DNA of 7,533 nt, taken from an uncultured Lachnospiraceae bacterium (lineage in GTDB: Bacteria > Bacillota > Clostridia > Lachnospirales > Lachnospiraceae). Below the pieces are notes generated by a model. It did not search any database. It worked only from the letters and a program-made list of their open reading frames with translations, and was not told the DNA's origin. Of the stretch, positions 1-7,118 are shown in pieces. The stretch is from positions 1-7,533 of the forward strand of contig CAMZDH010000025.1 of assembly GCA_947305345.1 (NCBI GenBank), written 5' to 3'. Positions within the stretch are counted from its first letter, which is position 1; each line of letters starts with the position of its first letter. Position numbers and translations under genes: made by a program.

Positions 1-47
1 CCTGACTCTTAATCAGGGTGTCCAGGGTTCGAGCCCCTGGTGGTGCA
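1..47 (+). tRNA. tRNA-Lys (anticodon CTT), 3' part only
   Basis: This is the 3' part of a lysine tRNA that reads AAG; the 5' acceptor strand and D arm lie outside the window. The anticodon stem is CCTGA (1-5) paired with TCAGG (13-17), around the loop CTCTTAA (6-12), with anticodon CTT at 8-10. A five-base variable loop (18-22) follows. The T arm is CAGGG (23-27), the loop TTCGAGC (28-34) and CCCTG (35-39), all five pairs matched. The 3' acceptor strand is GTGGTGC (40-46) with discriminator A at 47. The next bases are TTG, so CCA is not encoded and must be added after 3' trimming. Loop positions 36-38 are U, A, A, the context expected for t6A at A37 (window base 11). The isotype call rests on the anticodon alone because most identity elements are missing. 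Confidence 0.95.
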
Positions 48-195
48 TTGGGAACATCAATTTTGAGAACGCATGTGTCTCGAGGTTGGTGCTCTTTCTA
101 TTTTATCGGCAGCTTCTCCGATTGTAAACACTTTTTTACGCATTTTCAGCGGATCGCCGGACGCAAAAAAGACGCCGCCGCGTGAAAAACATTTT
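48..195. other. A+T-richer spacer between tRNA-Lys and the secA promoter
   Basis: This stretch holds no plausible coding region and is visibly richer in A and T than the genes around it. Three weak inverted repeats can be seen: ATCGG (105-109) with CCGAT (118-122) around an 8-base loop; GTAAA (124-128) with TTTAC (135-139); and CTTTTTT (131-137) with AAAAAAG (165-171), enclosing CGG (150-152) with CCG (157-159). None is a G+C-rich stem followed directly by a T run, so I do not call a terminator for the tRNA transcript, although the T-rich stretch 92-104 or the T run at 132-137 could contribute to one. Confidence 0.5.
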
Positions 196-224
196 TTGAC
201 ATCCACGCCTATATATGTTAAAAT
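196..224 (+). promoter_or_regulatory. Sigma-A type promoter for secA and the downstream genes
   Basis: A perfect -35 hexamer TTGACA (196-201) is followed by a 17-base spacer and the -10 hexamer TAAAAT (219-224), one base from the TATAAT consensus. TG at 216-217 adds an extended -10 element (TGnTAAAAT). Transcription should start near 230-232, giving a leader of about 65 bases before secA. It is the only strong promoter I see in the window, and no terminator is visible after it, so it probably drives secA and, at least in part, everything to tsaD. Confidence 0.85.
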
Positions 225-251
225 AACTTGATACTATGGGGTCATATGGGC

Positions 252-291
252 AGACTCCGGAAACACGTTTTGATTCCGGTCTTTTAGGAGG
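252..291 (+). promoter_or_regulatory. Leader hairpin with short T run next to the secA ribosome binding site
   Basis: CCGGAA (257-262) pairs perfectly with TTCCGG (274-279) around an 11-base loop. AGA (252-254) can extend the stem by pairing with TCT (280-282) across a two-base bulge. The 3' arm runs straight into TCTTTT (280-285), and the secA ribosome binding site AGGAGG (286-291) follows at once, five bases before the ATG. This could be a weak transcription attenuator, a modest block on ribosome access, or a protein-binding element. The stem is short and the loop large, so on its own it may do little. A 13-codon reading frame (246-287) runs through it and ends inside the ribosome binding site. 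Confidence 0.35.
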
Positions 292-296
292 ACGGC

Positions 297-2870
297 ATGA
301 AACTGATCGACAAGCTGTTTGGCACGAGAAGCGAGAAGGAGATCCGCAGGTTAAAGCCGACGATGGACAAGATCATCGCGCTGAGACCTGCGATGATGGC
401 GCTCTCGGACGAGGAGCTCCGCGCCAAAACGGATGAGTATAAAAAACGGTATCAGGCGGGCGAGACGCTCGACGATCTCCTGCCGGAGGCGTTCGCGACG
501 ATGCGCGAGGCGACGCGGCGCTGCATCAATCAGGAACACTTCGAATGCCAGCTCCTCGGCGGCATCGTCCTCCATCAGGGGCGGATCGCCGAGATGAAGA
601 CCGGCGAAGGCAAGACGCAGACCGCGCTCCTTCCCGCGTATCTGAATGCATTGGCGGGGCAGGGCGTGCACGTCGTCACGGTCAACGATTACCTCGCGAA
701 GCGTGACGCGGAGTGGATGGGCCAGATGCACCGCTTCTTAGGCCTTTCGGTCGGCTGCGTCCTGAACGGCATGAAGAGCGAGGAGCGCCGGGAAGCCTAC
801 GCCGCGGACGTGACGTACGTCACGAACAACGAGCTCGGATTCGATTACCTCCGCGACAACATGGTCATCTACGAGAAGCAGCTCGTGCTCCGCGGACTGC
901 ATTACGCGATCATCGACGAAGTCGACTCGATCCTGATCGACGAAGCCCGGACGCCGCTCATCATTTCCGGCCAGTCGGGCAAGAGCACGCAGCTCTATGA
1001 AGTCTGCGACATGCTCGCGAAGCGCATGGTCCGGGGCGAAAACGCGAAAGAGACCTCCAAGATGGACATCATCATGGGCGAGGTCCAGCAGGAATCCGGC
1101 GATTTCATGATCAATGAAAAAGAGAAGAACGTCACGCTGACCGCGGCCGGCGTCGAAAAGGTCGAAAAGTTCTTCCAGATCACGAACTACGCGGATCCCG
1201 AGAACCTGGAACTCCAGCACAACATGACGCTCGCCCTCCGCGCGAATTATCTGATGCACCGTGATCAGGACTACGTCGTCAAGGACAATGAGGTGCTGAT
1301 CGTCGACGAATTCACCGGCCGCATCATGCCGGGCCGGCGCTATTCCGACGGCCTCCACCAGGCCATCGAAGCGAAGGAGCACGTGAAGGTCAACCGCGAG
1401 TCGAAGACGCTTGCGACGATCACCTTCCAGAACTTCTTCAACAAGTTTGAAAAGAAGGCCGGCATGACCGGTACCGCATTGACCGAGGAACGCGAATTCC
1501 GGAACATCTACGGCATGGACGTCATCGAGATCCCGACCAACGTCCCGGTCATCCGGCAGGACTTAAACGACGCGGTCTACAAGACGAAGCGCGAAAAGTA
1601 CCAGGCGGTCGTCGAGGCCGTCAAGGAGGCATATGCCAAGGGTCAGCCGGTGCTCGTCGGCACGATCACGATCGAAGTCTCCGAACTCGTCAGTTCCCTT
1701 TTGAAGCGCGCCGGCATCCCGCACAACGTCCTGAACGCGAAATTCCATGAGATGGAAGCGGAGATCGTCGCGGACGCCGGACATTACAAGTCCGTCACGA
1801 TCGCGACGAACATGGCCGGCCGTGGTACCGACATCAAGCTGGACGACGAGGCGCGGGCCGCGGGCGGCTTAAAAATCATCGGCACCGAACGGCACGAGGC
1901 GCGGCGTATCGACAATCAGCTCCGCGGCCGTTCCGGCCGTCAGGGCGACCCCGGCGAGACGCGCTTCTACCTTTCGCTGGAGGACGACCTGATGCGGCTC
2001 TTCGGCTCCGACCGGATCATGTCGATGTTCAACGCGCTCGGCGTCGAAGACGGCCAGCAGATCGAGCACCGGATGCTTTCGGACGCGATCGAACGGGCCC
2101 AGAAGAAGATCGAAGGCAACAACTACGCGATCCGTGAAAACCTTTTAAAATACGACGAGGTCATCAACGAGCAGCGCGAGATCATTTACAAGGAGCGCCG
2201 GCAGGTTCTGGAGGGCGAGTCGATGCGGAACGTCGTCCTGAAGATGGTGTCCGATGTCTGCGACAACGTCGTCAACATGTACATCCCGGATGACGAGCCG
2301 AGCGAGCAGTGGAATCTTCAGGAGTTCAATCAGGTGCTGACCAGGGTCGTCCCGATGGCGCCGATCGAAGAAAGCGAAGAGCTTGAAGGCCGGAACGGCA
2401 AGAACCGGCTCCGCCACATCGTTCAGGAACGCGCGGTCAAGCTGTACGAAGCGAAGGAAGCCGAATTCCCGGACGTTGAGCAGATGCGTGAACTCGAACG
2501 CGTCGTCCTCCTCCGCGTGATCGACCACCGCTGGATGGATCACATCGACGACATGGACCAGCTCCGCCAGAGCATCGGGCTGATGGCGTACGGCAACAAG
2601 GATCCTTTGACCGAGTACAAGATCGCGGGCTTCGACATGTTCAATTCGATGATGGCGGGGATCCGCGAGGACACGGTCCGGTCGATCTACCACGCCCGGG
2701 TGGAAAAACCGGAGGAACGCGAGCAGGTCGCGAAGATCACCGGCACCAACAAGGACGACAGCCGGGCCAAGGAACCGGTCAAACGGGCGGGCCTCAAGGT
2801 CTATCCGAACGACCCCTGCCCCTGCGGAAGCGGAAAAAAATACAAACAGTGCCATGGCAGAACGGCATAA
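297..2870 (+). CDS. secA: Preprotein translocase ATPase subunit SecA
   Basis: SecA is the cytosolic ATPase motor that pushes unfolded preproteins through the SecYEG channel. The 857 residues have the full family layout. The first nucleotide-binding domain has Walker A (GEGKT, 103-107) and motif II DEVD (207-210). The preprotein-binding domain lies at about 225-370. The second helicase domain has AGMTGTA (388-394), MAGRGTD (506-512) and the arginine-rich [11 protein letters not shown] (541-551). The helical scaffold and two-helix finger follow, with [16 protein letters not shown] at 743-758. The C-terminal tail ends in a zinc motif, [14 protein letters not shown], with ligands C841, C843, C852 and H853. 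From memory of Bacillus subtilis SecA, the preprotein-binding domain is about 16 residues longer here (about 245-276). The ATG is set by AGGAGG (286-291) at five-base spacing. The gene heads the operon and ends in TAA, 15 bases before prfB. No key residue is missing, so it should be functional. The zinc tail binds SecB and lipids in other species; SecB is usually absent from Firmicutes. Confidence 0.98.
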   Translation: MKLIDKLFGTRSEKEIRRLKPTMDKIIALRPAMMALSDEELRAKTDEYKKRYQAGETLDDLLPEAFATMREATRRCINQEHFECQLLGGIVLHQGRIAEMKTGEGKTQTALLPAYLNALAGQGVHVVTVNDYLAKRDAEWMGQMHRFLGLSVGCVLNGMKSEERREAYAADVTYVTNNELGFDYLRDNMVIYEKQLVLRGLHYAIIDEVDSILIDEARTPLIISGQSGKSTQLYEVCDMLAKRMVRGENAKETSKMDIIMGEVQQESGDFMINEKEKNVTLTAAGVEKVEKFFQITNYADPENLELQHNMTLALRANYLMHRDQDYVVKDNEVLIVDEFTGRIMPGRRYSDGLHQAIEAKEHVKVNRESKTLATITFQNFFNKFEKKAGMTGTALTEEREFRNIYGMDVIEIPTNVPVIRQDLNDAVYKTKREKYQAVVEAVKEAYAKGQPVLVGTITIEVSELVSSLLKRAGIPHNVLNAKFHEMEAEIVADAGHYKSVTIATNMAGRGTDIKLDDEARAAGGLKIIGTERHEARRIDNQLRGRSGRQGDPGETRFYLSLEDDLMRLFGSDRIMSMFNALGVEDGQQIEHRMLSDAIERAQKKIEGNNYAIRENLLKYDEVINEQREIIYKERRQVLEGESMRNVVLKMVSDVCDNVVNMYIPDDEPSEQWNLQEFNQVLTRVVPMAPIEESEELEGRNGKNRLRHIVQERAVKLYEAKEAEFPDVEQMRELERVVLLRVIDHRWMDHIDDMDQLRQSIGLMAYGNKDPLTEYKIAGFDMFNSMMAGIREDTVRSIYHARVEKPEEREQVAKITGTNKDDSRAKEPVKRAGLKVYPNDPCPCGSGKKYKQCHGRTA

Positions 2871-2885
2871 TCCAAGGAGAGCCGC

Positions 2886-4010
2886 ATGATAGAATTAGAC
2901 CAGTACAAATATACGCTCAGCCAGTACGAAGCACCGTTAAAAGAGCTTCGCAGCGCGCTTGCGCTGGATGCGAAATCGGAACGCATTCAGGAGCTTTCCA
3001 TGTATATGGAAGATCCAAATTTTTGGAATGACCCGGAAAAATCTGCAAAAATCACGAAAGAGCTGAAAAATCTGCAGGACACGGTCAAGCAGTACACCGC
3101 ATTGGAGCAGCAGTATGAGGACATCGGAACCCTGATCGAAATGGGGAACGAGGAGAACGACCCCGGGATGGTCGCCGAGGTCAAGGCGGAGCTGGACGAA
3201 TTCGTGGAGGAATTCGACGATCTCAGGACGACGACGCTCCTTTCCGACGAATTCGACCACAACGACGCGATCTTAAAGCTGAACTCCGGCGCCGGCGGCA
3301 CCGAAGCCTGCGACTGGGCGGGCATGCTCTACCGCATGTACACGCGCTGGTGCGAAAAGAAGGGCTATTCCGTCGAAGTCCTCGACTTCCAGGAAGGCGA
3401 CGAAGCGGGCATCAAGTCCGTGACGATCCAGATCACCGGCGAGAACGCCTACGGCTACTTGAAGAGCGAGCACGGCGTCCACCGGCTGGTCCGCATTTCC
3501 CCGTTCAACGCGGTGGGCAAGCGTATGACCTCGTTCGTCGGCTGCGACGTGATGCCGGTGATCGAGCAGAGCCTGGACATCGAAGTCCGCGACGAGGACA
3601 TCAAGGTCGACGTCTACCGTTCCTCCGGCGCCGGCGGCCAGAAGGTCAACAAGACCTCCTCCGCGGTCCGGATCACGCATCTCCCGACCGGCATCGTCGT
3701 CGCCTGCCAGGTGGAACGGTCGCATTATCAAAACCTCGCGAAGGCGATGGAAATGCTGAAATCCAAACTCTACATGATCAAGAAGGAAGCGAACCTTCAG
3801 GAACTTTCGGATATTCGCGGCGAGGTCATGGAGAACGGCTGGGGCTCCCAGATCCGCTCCTACGTCTTCCAGCCCTACACGATGGTCAAGGATCTCCGGA
3901 CGCAGGCGGAGACGTCGAACCTGCAGATGGTCATGGACGGCGGGCTCGACCTCTTCATGAACGCGTACCTCAAGTGGATCCACACGGACAAGACGGCAAA
4001 AGCGGAATGA
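2886..4010 (+). CDS. prfB: Peptide chain release factor 2 (RF2), without programmed frameshift
   Basis: RF2 reads UGA and UAA stop codons in the ribosomal A site and triggers peptide release. The recognition motif SPF is at 205-207, which marks RF2 (RF1 has a PxT motif), and the catalytic GGQ is at 250-252 in the context SSGAGGQKVNKTSSA. The length of 374 residues is close to that of Escherichia coli RF2. The ATG follows AAGGAG (2874-2879) with good spacing. In many bacteria prfB carries an in-frame UGA near codon 26 that needs a +1 frameshift (CTT TGA C). Here the matching place reads CTT GCG CTG (2958-2966), so the frame is open from the first codon and that autoregulation is absent. The gene itself ends in TGA, an RF2-specific stop. 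Roughly the first 65 codons use A/T-ending codons much more than the rest. The gap to the next gene is 13 bases. Confidence 0.97.
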   Translation: MIELDQYKYTLSQYEAPLKELRSALALDAKSERIQELSMYMEDPNFWNDPEKSAKITKELKNLQDTVKQYTALEQQYEDIGTLIEMGNEENDPGMVAEVKAELDEFVEEFDDLRTTTLLSDEFDHNDAILKLNSGAGGTEACDWAGMLYRMYTRWCEKKGYSVEVLDFQEGDEAGIKSVTIQITGENAYGYLKSEHGVHRLVRISPFNAVGKRMTSFVGCDVMPVIEQSLDIEVRDEDIKVDVYRSSGAGGQKVNKTSSAVRITHLPTGIVVACQVERSHYQNLAKAMEMLKSKLYMIKKEANLQELSDIRGEVMENGWGSQIRSYVFQPYTMVKDLRTQAETSNLQMVMDGGLDLFMNAYLKWIHTDKTAKAE

Positions 4011-4023
4011 TCGGAGAGAAGGC

Positions 4024-4518
4024 ATGAAAGCAAGAGTCAGACTGGGTAAAAAGGAACTGTTCGCGTTTCTGTTCTATCATATGTATTTCCGGCCGATGGG
4101 CATCGTTTACGGGCTCATCGGGCTGCTCGCGCTCGGCGGCGGCATTTACTACCTCGTCCAGGGCAACAAGTCCGGCATTTTCCTGCTGATCATCTGCGGG
4201 GTCTATTTCGTGATCCAGCCGGTCATGCTGCTCGTCCGCGCCGTGCAGCAGTCGAAGAATCCGCAGTTCGCGGTCGACACGCTCTACGAATTCAGCGAAG
4301 AAGGCATCACGGTCTATCAGCAGGAAGACGATAAGGCCTCGCTCCCGTGGGAGAACGTCAGCCGGTTCGTCAAATTCAGCAAATACTATTTCATTTACGT
4401 CGACGCGGCGCACGGGAACATTCTCCCGAAGGACGCGTTTTCCTCGGACACGGCCGCGCTGGACGCGCTCGTCGTGAAAATGCTGCCGAAGGAGCGGCGG
4501 AGAGGATTCGGCAAATGA
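4024..4518 (+). CDS. Small membrane protein with two transmembrane helices, YcxB-like
   Basis: This is an uncharacterised membrane protein of 164 residues. After a basic N-terminus (MKARVRLGKK) there are two hydrophobic segments, at about 25-45 and 51-73, separated by a short loop (QGNKSG). A soluble C-terminal part of about 90 residues follows, rich in beta-type segments: FAVDTLYEF, GITVYQQ, LPWENVSRFVKF, YYFIYVD and GNILPKDAF. Two helices followed by a small domain with a W-E-x-V turn and an ILPKDAF-like strand match what I know of the YcxB-like family, whose function is unknown. That assignment comes from pattern memory. The start is supported by GGAG (4013-4016) seven bases before the ATG. 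It lies 13 bases after prfB and overlaps tsaE by 4 bases (ATGA), so it belongs to the operon. The C-terminus is strongly basic (KERRRGFGK). Topology predicts both ends in the cytoplasm. Confidence 0.85.
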   Translation: MKARVRLGKKELFAFLFYHMYFRPMGIVYGLIGLLALGGGIYYLVQGNKSGIFLLIICGVYFVIQPVMLLVRAVQQSKNPQFAVDTLYEFSEEGITVYQQEDDKASLPWENVSRFVKFSKYYFIYVDAAHGNILPKDAFSSDTAALDALVVKMLPKERRRGFGK

Positions 4519-4955
4519 CGCGTGTCTTTGAATCCGAAGCGCCGGAGGCTACCCTGTCGCTCGCGGAGGCCTTTTCGAAGGAACTCTGTCCGGGCGACAT
4601 CGTCTGTCTGAACGGCGAACTCGGCGTCGGAAAGACCGTCTTCACGAAGGGGCTCGCGAAGGGCCTCGGCGTGACGGAAGACGTGGTCTCCCCGACGTTC
4701 ACGATCTTACAGGAATACCGCTCCGGCCGCATGCCGCTCTTTCATTTCGACGTCTACAGGATCGAGGATCCGGACGAGATGAACGAGATCGGTTGCGAGG
4801 AATATTTCTTCGGCGACGGCGTGACCGTCATCGAATGGTCGGCGCTCATTGCGGAGCTGATCCCGCCGAACGCGAAAAAGGTGCTGATCGAGAAGGACTC
4901 GTCAAGGGGCTTTGATTACCGGAAGATCACGATCACGGAGGTGGAACGGCAGTGA
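4515..4955 (+). CDS. tsaE: tRNA t6A37 threonylcarbamoyladenosine biosynthesis ATPase TsaE
   Basis: TsaE is the P-loop ATPase that works with TsaB and TsaD in transferring threonylcarbamoyl from its adenylate to A37 of ANN-reading tRNAs; in studied bacteria its ATPase activity supports repeated turnover. The 146 residues are the usual family length. Walker A GELGVGKT is at 34-41. The family motifs VSPTF (58-62), HFDVYR (77-82) and VIEW (105-108) are all present. The reading frame is open further upstream, but the start at 4515 fits the family N-terminus (TRVFESEAPEATLSLAEAF), has GGAGAGGA (4499-4506) eight bases ahead, and makes an ATGA overlap with the stop of the preceding gene. Its stop overlaps the GTG start of tsaB, which points to coupled translation. 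Confidence 0.96.
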   Translation: MTRVFESEAPEATLSLAEAFSKELCPGDIVCLNGELGVGKTVFTKGLAKGLGVTEDVVSPTFTILQEYRSGRMPLFHFDVYRIEDPDEMNEIGCEEYFFGDGVTVIEWSALIAELIPPNAKKVLIEKDSSRGFDYRKITITEVERQ

Positions 4956-5722
4956 AGATCTTAGGGATTGAAAGCGCGTCGCTCACCGCCTCGGCCGCGG
5001 TCCTGTCGGACGGACAGGTGATCAGCGAATACTCCACGACTTTTCTGAAAACGCATTCGGAGACGCTGCTCCCGATGGCGGAGGAGATCCTGAAGATGGT
5101 GCGTCTGTCGCCGAGGGACCTCGACGCGGTCGCGGTGTCGGAGGGCCCGGGCTCGTTTACGGGGCTCAGGATCGGCGCTTCGATGGCGAAGGGACTTGCG
5201 TATGTGATCGGAAAACCGATCATTCCGGTGCCGACGCTCGACGCGATGGCCTACGGGTTCGCGGGCTCGGCATCGATCCTCTGTCCGATTCTGGACGCGC
5301 GGCGGATGGAAGTCTACACGGGCTTTTACGAATTCTCCGGCAATGCGTTCTCGGTCCTGAAACCGGCGGCCGCGGAGCCGCTTCAGGAGACGGTCCGGCA
5401 GGCGAAGGCGTTTTCTGAAGAGAAAGGGAAGACCGTTCTTTTCTTCGGCGACGGGCTTACGGTCCACGAAGCGACGATCCGGAAAGACTTTCCCGAGGCG
5501 CTGATCGCGCTGCCGCACGTGAAATTCCAGCGCGCGGCGTCGGTCGCGGCGCTCGGCGAAGCCTTGTATCAGCAGGGGATCATGAAGAGCGCGGAAGCGT
5601 TTACGCCGGTCTATCTTCGGATGTCGCAGGCCGAACGGGAGCGTCTTGAAGCGGGGCGTTCGATCGCGCCCGGTGCGGGGCCGTCCTTAGACCCCGTCAA
5701 CAAGGAACTGCCGGAGGCGTGA
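4952..5722 (+). CDS. tsaB: tRNA t6A37 threonylcarbamoyltransferase complex subunit TsaB
   Basis: TsaB is an inactive paralogue of TsaD that dimerises with it and forms the platform of the t6A complex. The 256 residues begin with the actin-fold strand MKILGIESAS. They carry the family signature EGPGSFTGLRIG at 64-75, followed by PTLDAMAY and the strand ILCPILDARRMEVYTGFY. The HxxxH zinc pair that defines TsaD is missing, as expected for TsaB. The start is a GTG within GTGA, overlapping the tsaE stop by four bases, with GGAGG (4937-4941) ten bases ahead. The conserved end of the family is near PVYLRMSQAER (about 220-230). The remaining residues look disordered, with many Ala, Gly, Pro and Glu, and are probably a lineage-specific tail. 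The stop lies just before rimI. Confidence 0.95.
   Translation: MKILGIESASLTASAAVLSDGQVISEYSTTFLKTHSETLLPMAEEILKMVRLSPRDLDAVAVSEGPGSFTGLRIGASMAKGLAYVIGKPIIPVPTLDAMAYGFAGSASILCPILDARRMEVYTGFYEFSGNAFSVLKPAAAEPLQETVRQAKAFSEEKGKTVLFFGDGLTVHEATIRKDFPEALIALPHVKFQRAASVAALGEALYQQGIMKSAEAFTPVYLRMSQAERERLEAGRSIAPGAGPSLDPVNKELPEA
5713..5717 (+). promoter_or_regulatory. Ribosome binding site that decides the rimI start
   Basis: GGAGG lies one base before a GTG at 5719 and seven bases before an ATG at 5725, both in the rimI frame. Only the ATG has workable spacing, so translation should start at 5725 and not at the GTG that overlaps the tsaB stop. Confidence 0.65.
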
Positions 5723-5724
5723 CG

Positions 5725-6213
5725 ATGGCGACGGTTCGTCTGATGAAGAAAGCCGACCTCCCGGAGATCGGGCGCCTTGAAAAAGAATGCTTTTCCAACC
5801 CCTGGAGCATGCGGGAGATCGAAGAAGCCTTCCTCACCCCGGCCTATCACTGCTTTGCGGCGGAGGAAGCGGCTTCTTCGGAGGAGCCGGCAAGGATCGT
5901 CGGGTACGCGCTCTTTTTTTCGGGCGGCGAGGAAGCGGATCTTGCGTCGATCGCGGTCGCTACGGAAGCGCGGCGCCGCGGCATCGGAAGAGAACTTCTG
6001 AGCGCGGTCCTTGAAAGCGCGAAGTCGATCGGCGTTCAGGAGATTTTTTTGGAAGTGCGGGAACACAACACGGGCGCGATCGCATTATACGAACAGGCGG
6101 GCTTTCTGAAAGTCGGCGTCCGGAAGGAATATTATGAAAATCCGGTCGAGGACGCGCTGCTCATGCGGCGGTCCTTTACGGAAAACGAGACACAGCGGAG
6201 CAAGGAATGTTAG
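5725..6213 (+). CDS. rimI: Ribosomal protein bS18 N-alanine acetyltransferase RimI (GNAT family)
   Basis: RimI transfers acetyl from acetyl-CoA to the N-terminal alanine of ribosomal protein bS18 in Escherichia coli; its substrate in this organism is not known. From the ATG at 5725 the protein has 162 residues, a normal length. The early LEKECFSNPWS (18-28) is typical of RimI. The acetyl-CoA loop motif RRRGIG is at 83-88, and LEVREHNTGAIALYEQAGF (109-127) holds the likely catalytic glutamate (E110) and the late GNAT motif. EYYENPVEDALLM (135-147) matches the RimI tail. Its place directly after tsaB is common in Firmicutes and supports RimI over a generic GNAT. The end is charged and probably flexible. 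It ends in TAG, the only one in this window, and overlaps rnz by seven bases. Confidence 0.93.
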   Translation: MATVRLMKKADLPEIGRLEKECFSNPWSMREIEEAFLTPAYHCFAAEEAASSEEPARIVGYALFFSGGEEADLASIAVATEARRRGIGRELLSAVLESAKSIGVQEIFLEVREHNTGAIALYEQAGFLKVGVRKEYYENPVEDALLMRRSFTENETQRSKEC

Positions 6214-7118
6214 ACGTTTGTCTTCTCGGAACCGGCGGCATGATGCCGCTCCCGTTCCGGTTTCTCACAAGCTTATACCTTCGGTACAACGGAAGCGTCC
6301 TCCTCATCGACTGCGGCGAGGGGACGCAGGTCGCGCTCCGGAAAAAAGGCTTAAGCCCCTATCCGATCGGCGCGATCTGCTTCACGCATTTCCACGGCGA
6401 CCACATTTCCGGGCTGCCCGGGCTTTTGCTCAGCATGGGCAATGCGGGACGCACCGAAAAACTCCGCCTGTACGGCCCCCGCGGCCTGCAGCGCGTCGTG
6501 TCGATGCTCCGCGTCGTCGCGCCCGAGCTCCCGTTTGAAGTCGAATGCAATGAATTCGCCGGGGAGACCGCGGATTTCGAAGTGAACGGTTACCATGTGC
6601 ACGCCTTTAAGGTGAACCACAACGTGCCCTGCTACGGTTATGCGGTCTCGATCGACCGGCTCGGCAAGTTTTCGCCGGAACGAGCGAAAGAGGAAGGGAT
6701 CCCGCTGGGATTCTGGAACCGGCTGCAGCACGGCGAGACGATCACGGACGGGGACCGCGTCTATACGCCGGAAATGGTCGTCGGTCCGGCGAGGAAGGGC
6801 CTGAAGGTCACGTACGTCACCGACACGCGGCCGACGGAATCGATGGTCGAAAACGCGAAAGGCGCGGACCTCTTCATTTGTGAAGGGATGTACGGGCCGG
6901 TCGACGTGCCGCCGAATTTCCGGGAAAAGAAACACATGCTGATGAGCGAAGCCTGCGAGATCGCGCGGGACGCGGGCGTTCCGGCGCTGTGGCTCACGCA
7001 TTTTTCACCTGCGGAAATGCATCCGCAGGATCATGAGGAAGCGCTCCGCGCGATCTTCCCCGGGACCGTGGTCCCGAAGGACGGGATCAGCACGGAGCTG
7101 AACTTCATCGATGAATGA
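6207..7118 (+). CDS. rnz: Ribonuclease Z (tRNA 3' processing endonuclease)
   Basis: RNase Z is a zinc metallo-beta-lactamase-fold endonuclease that cuts tRNA precursors just after the discriminator base, mainly where CCA is not encoded. The 303 residues match the short bacterial form. The HxHxDH motif is at 61-66 (HFHGDH). Other probable metal ligands are H138 ([11 protein letters not shown]), D206 (YVTDTRP) and H265 (LTHFS). H243 in KKHMLMSEA fits the conserved catalytic-helper histidine of the family. The segment at about 150-190, with [16 protein letters not shown], matches the tRNA-clamping flexible arm. The start at 6207 has GGAG (6197-6200) six bases ahead and overlaps rimI by seven bases. 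The N-terminal loop reads [11 protein letters not shown], not the more familiar GTGGSVPTP type. No essential residue is missing. Confidence 0.94.
   Translation: MLDVCLLGTGGMMPLPFRFLTSLYLRYNGSVLLIDCGEGTQVALRKKGLSPYPIGAICFTHFHGDHISGLPGLLLSMGNAGRTEKLRLYGPRGLQRVVSMLRVVAPELPFEVECNEFAGETADFEVNGYHVHAFKVNHNVPCYGYAVSIDRLGKFSPERAKEEGIPLGFWNRLQHGETITDGDRVYTPEMVVGPARKGLKVTYVTDTRPTESMVENAKGADLFICEGMYGPVDVPPNFREKKHMLMSEACEIARDAGVPALWLTHFSPAEMHPQDHEEALRAIFPGTVVPKDGISTELNFIDE

Noticed and set aside
65..137. Possible intrinsic terminator after tRNA-Lys
   Set aside because: Candidate stems (65-81, 105-122, 124-139) are short or A+T-only and none is followed directly by a T run.
131..171. CTTTTTT/AAAAAAG inverted repeat upstream of the promoter
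   Set aside because: The arms are homopolymer runs in an A+T-rich spacer, with a 27-base interior and only a 3-base inner stem; chance is a sufficient explanation.
236..436. 66-codon frame starting at the likely transcription start and overlapping the secA 5' end
   Set aside because: It has no ribosome binding site, lies in another frame over a clear secA start, and its product looks like out-of-frame secA.
3273..4025. Long antisense frames such as 3273-4025, 2145-2855, 738-1382, 6351-7001 and 4961-5518 on the minus strand
   Set aside because: They lie fully inside well-identified genes, have Arg/Asp/Leu/Val-rich sequences typical of complementing G+C-biased codons, and show no family motif.
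3350..4027. 225-codon plus-strand frame inside prfB
   Set aside because: It is an arginine- and glycine-rich out-of-frame reading of prfB with no recognisable domain; prfB carries SPF and GGQ in the other frame.
4347..4514. Upstream extension of the tsaE frame to an ATG at 4347
   Set aside because: It overlaps the membrane-protein gene by 170 bases and its sequence is unlike TsaE; the ATG at 4515 has a ribosome binding site and an ATGA junction.
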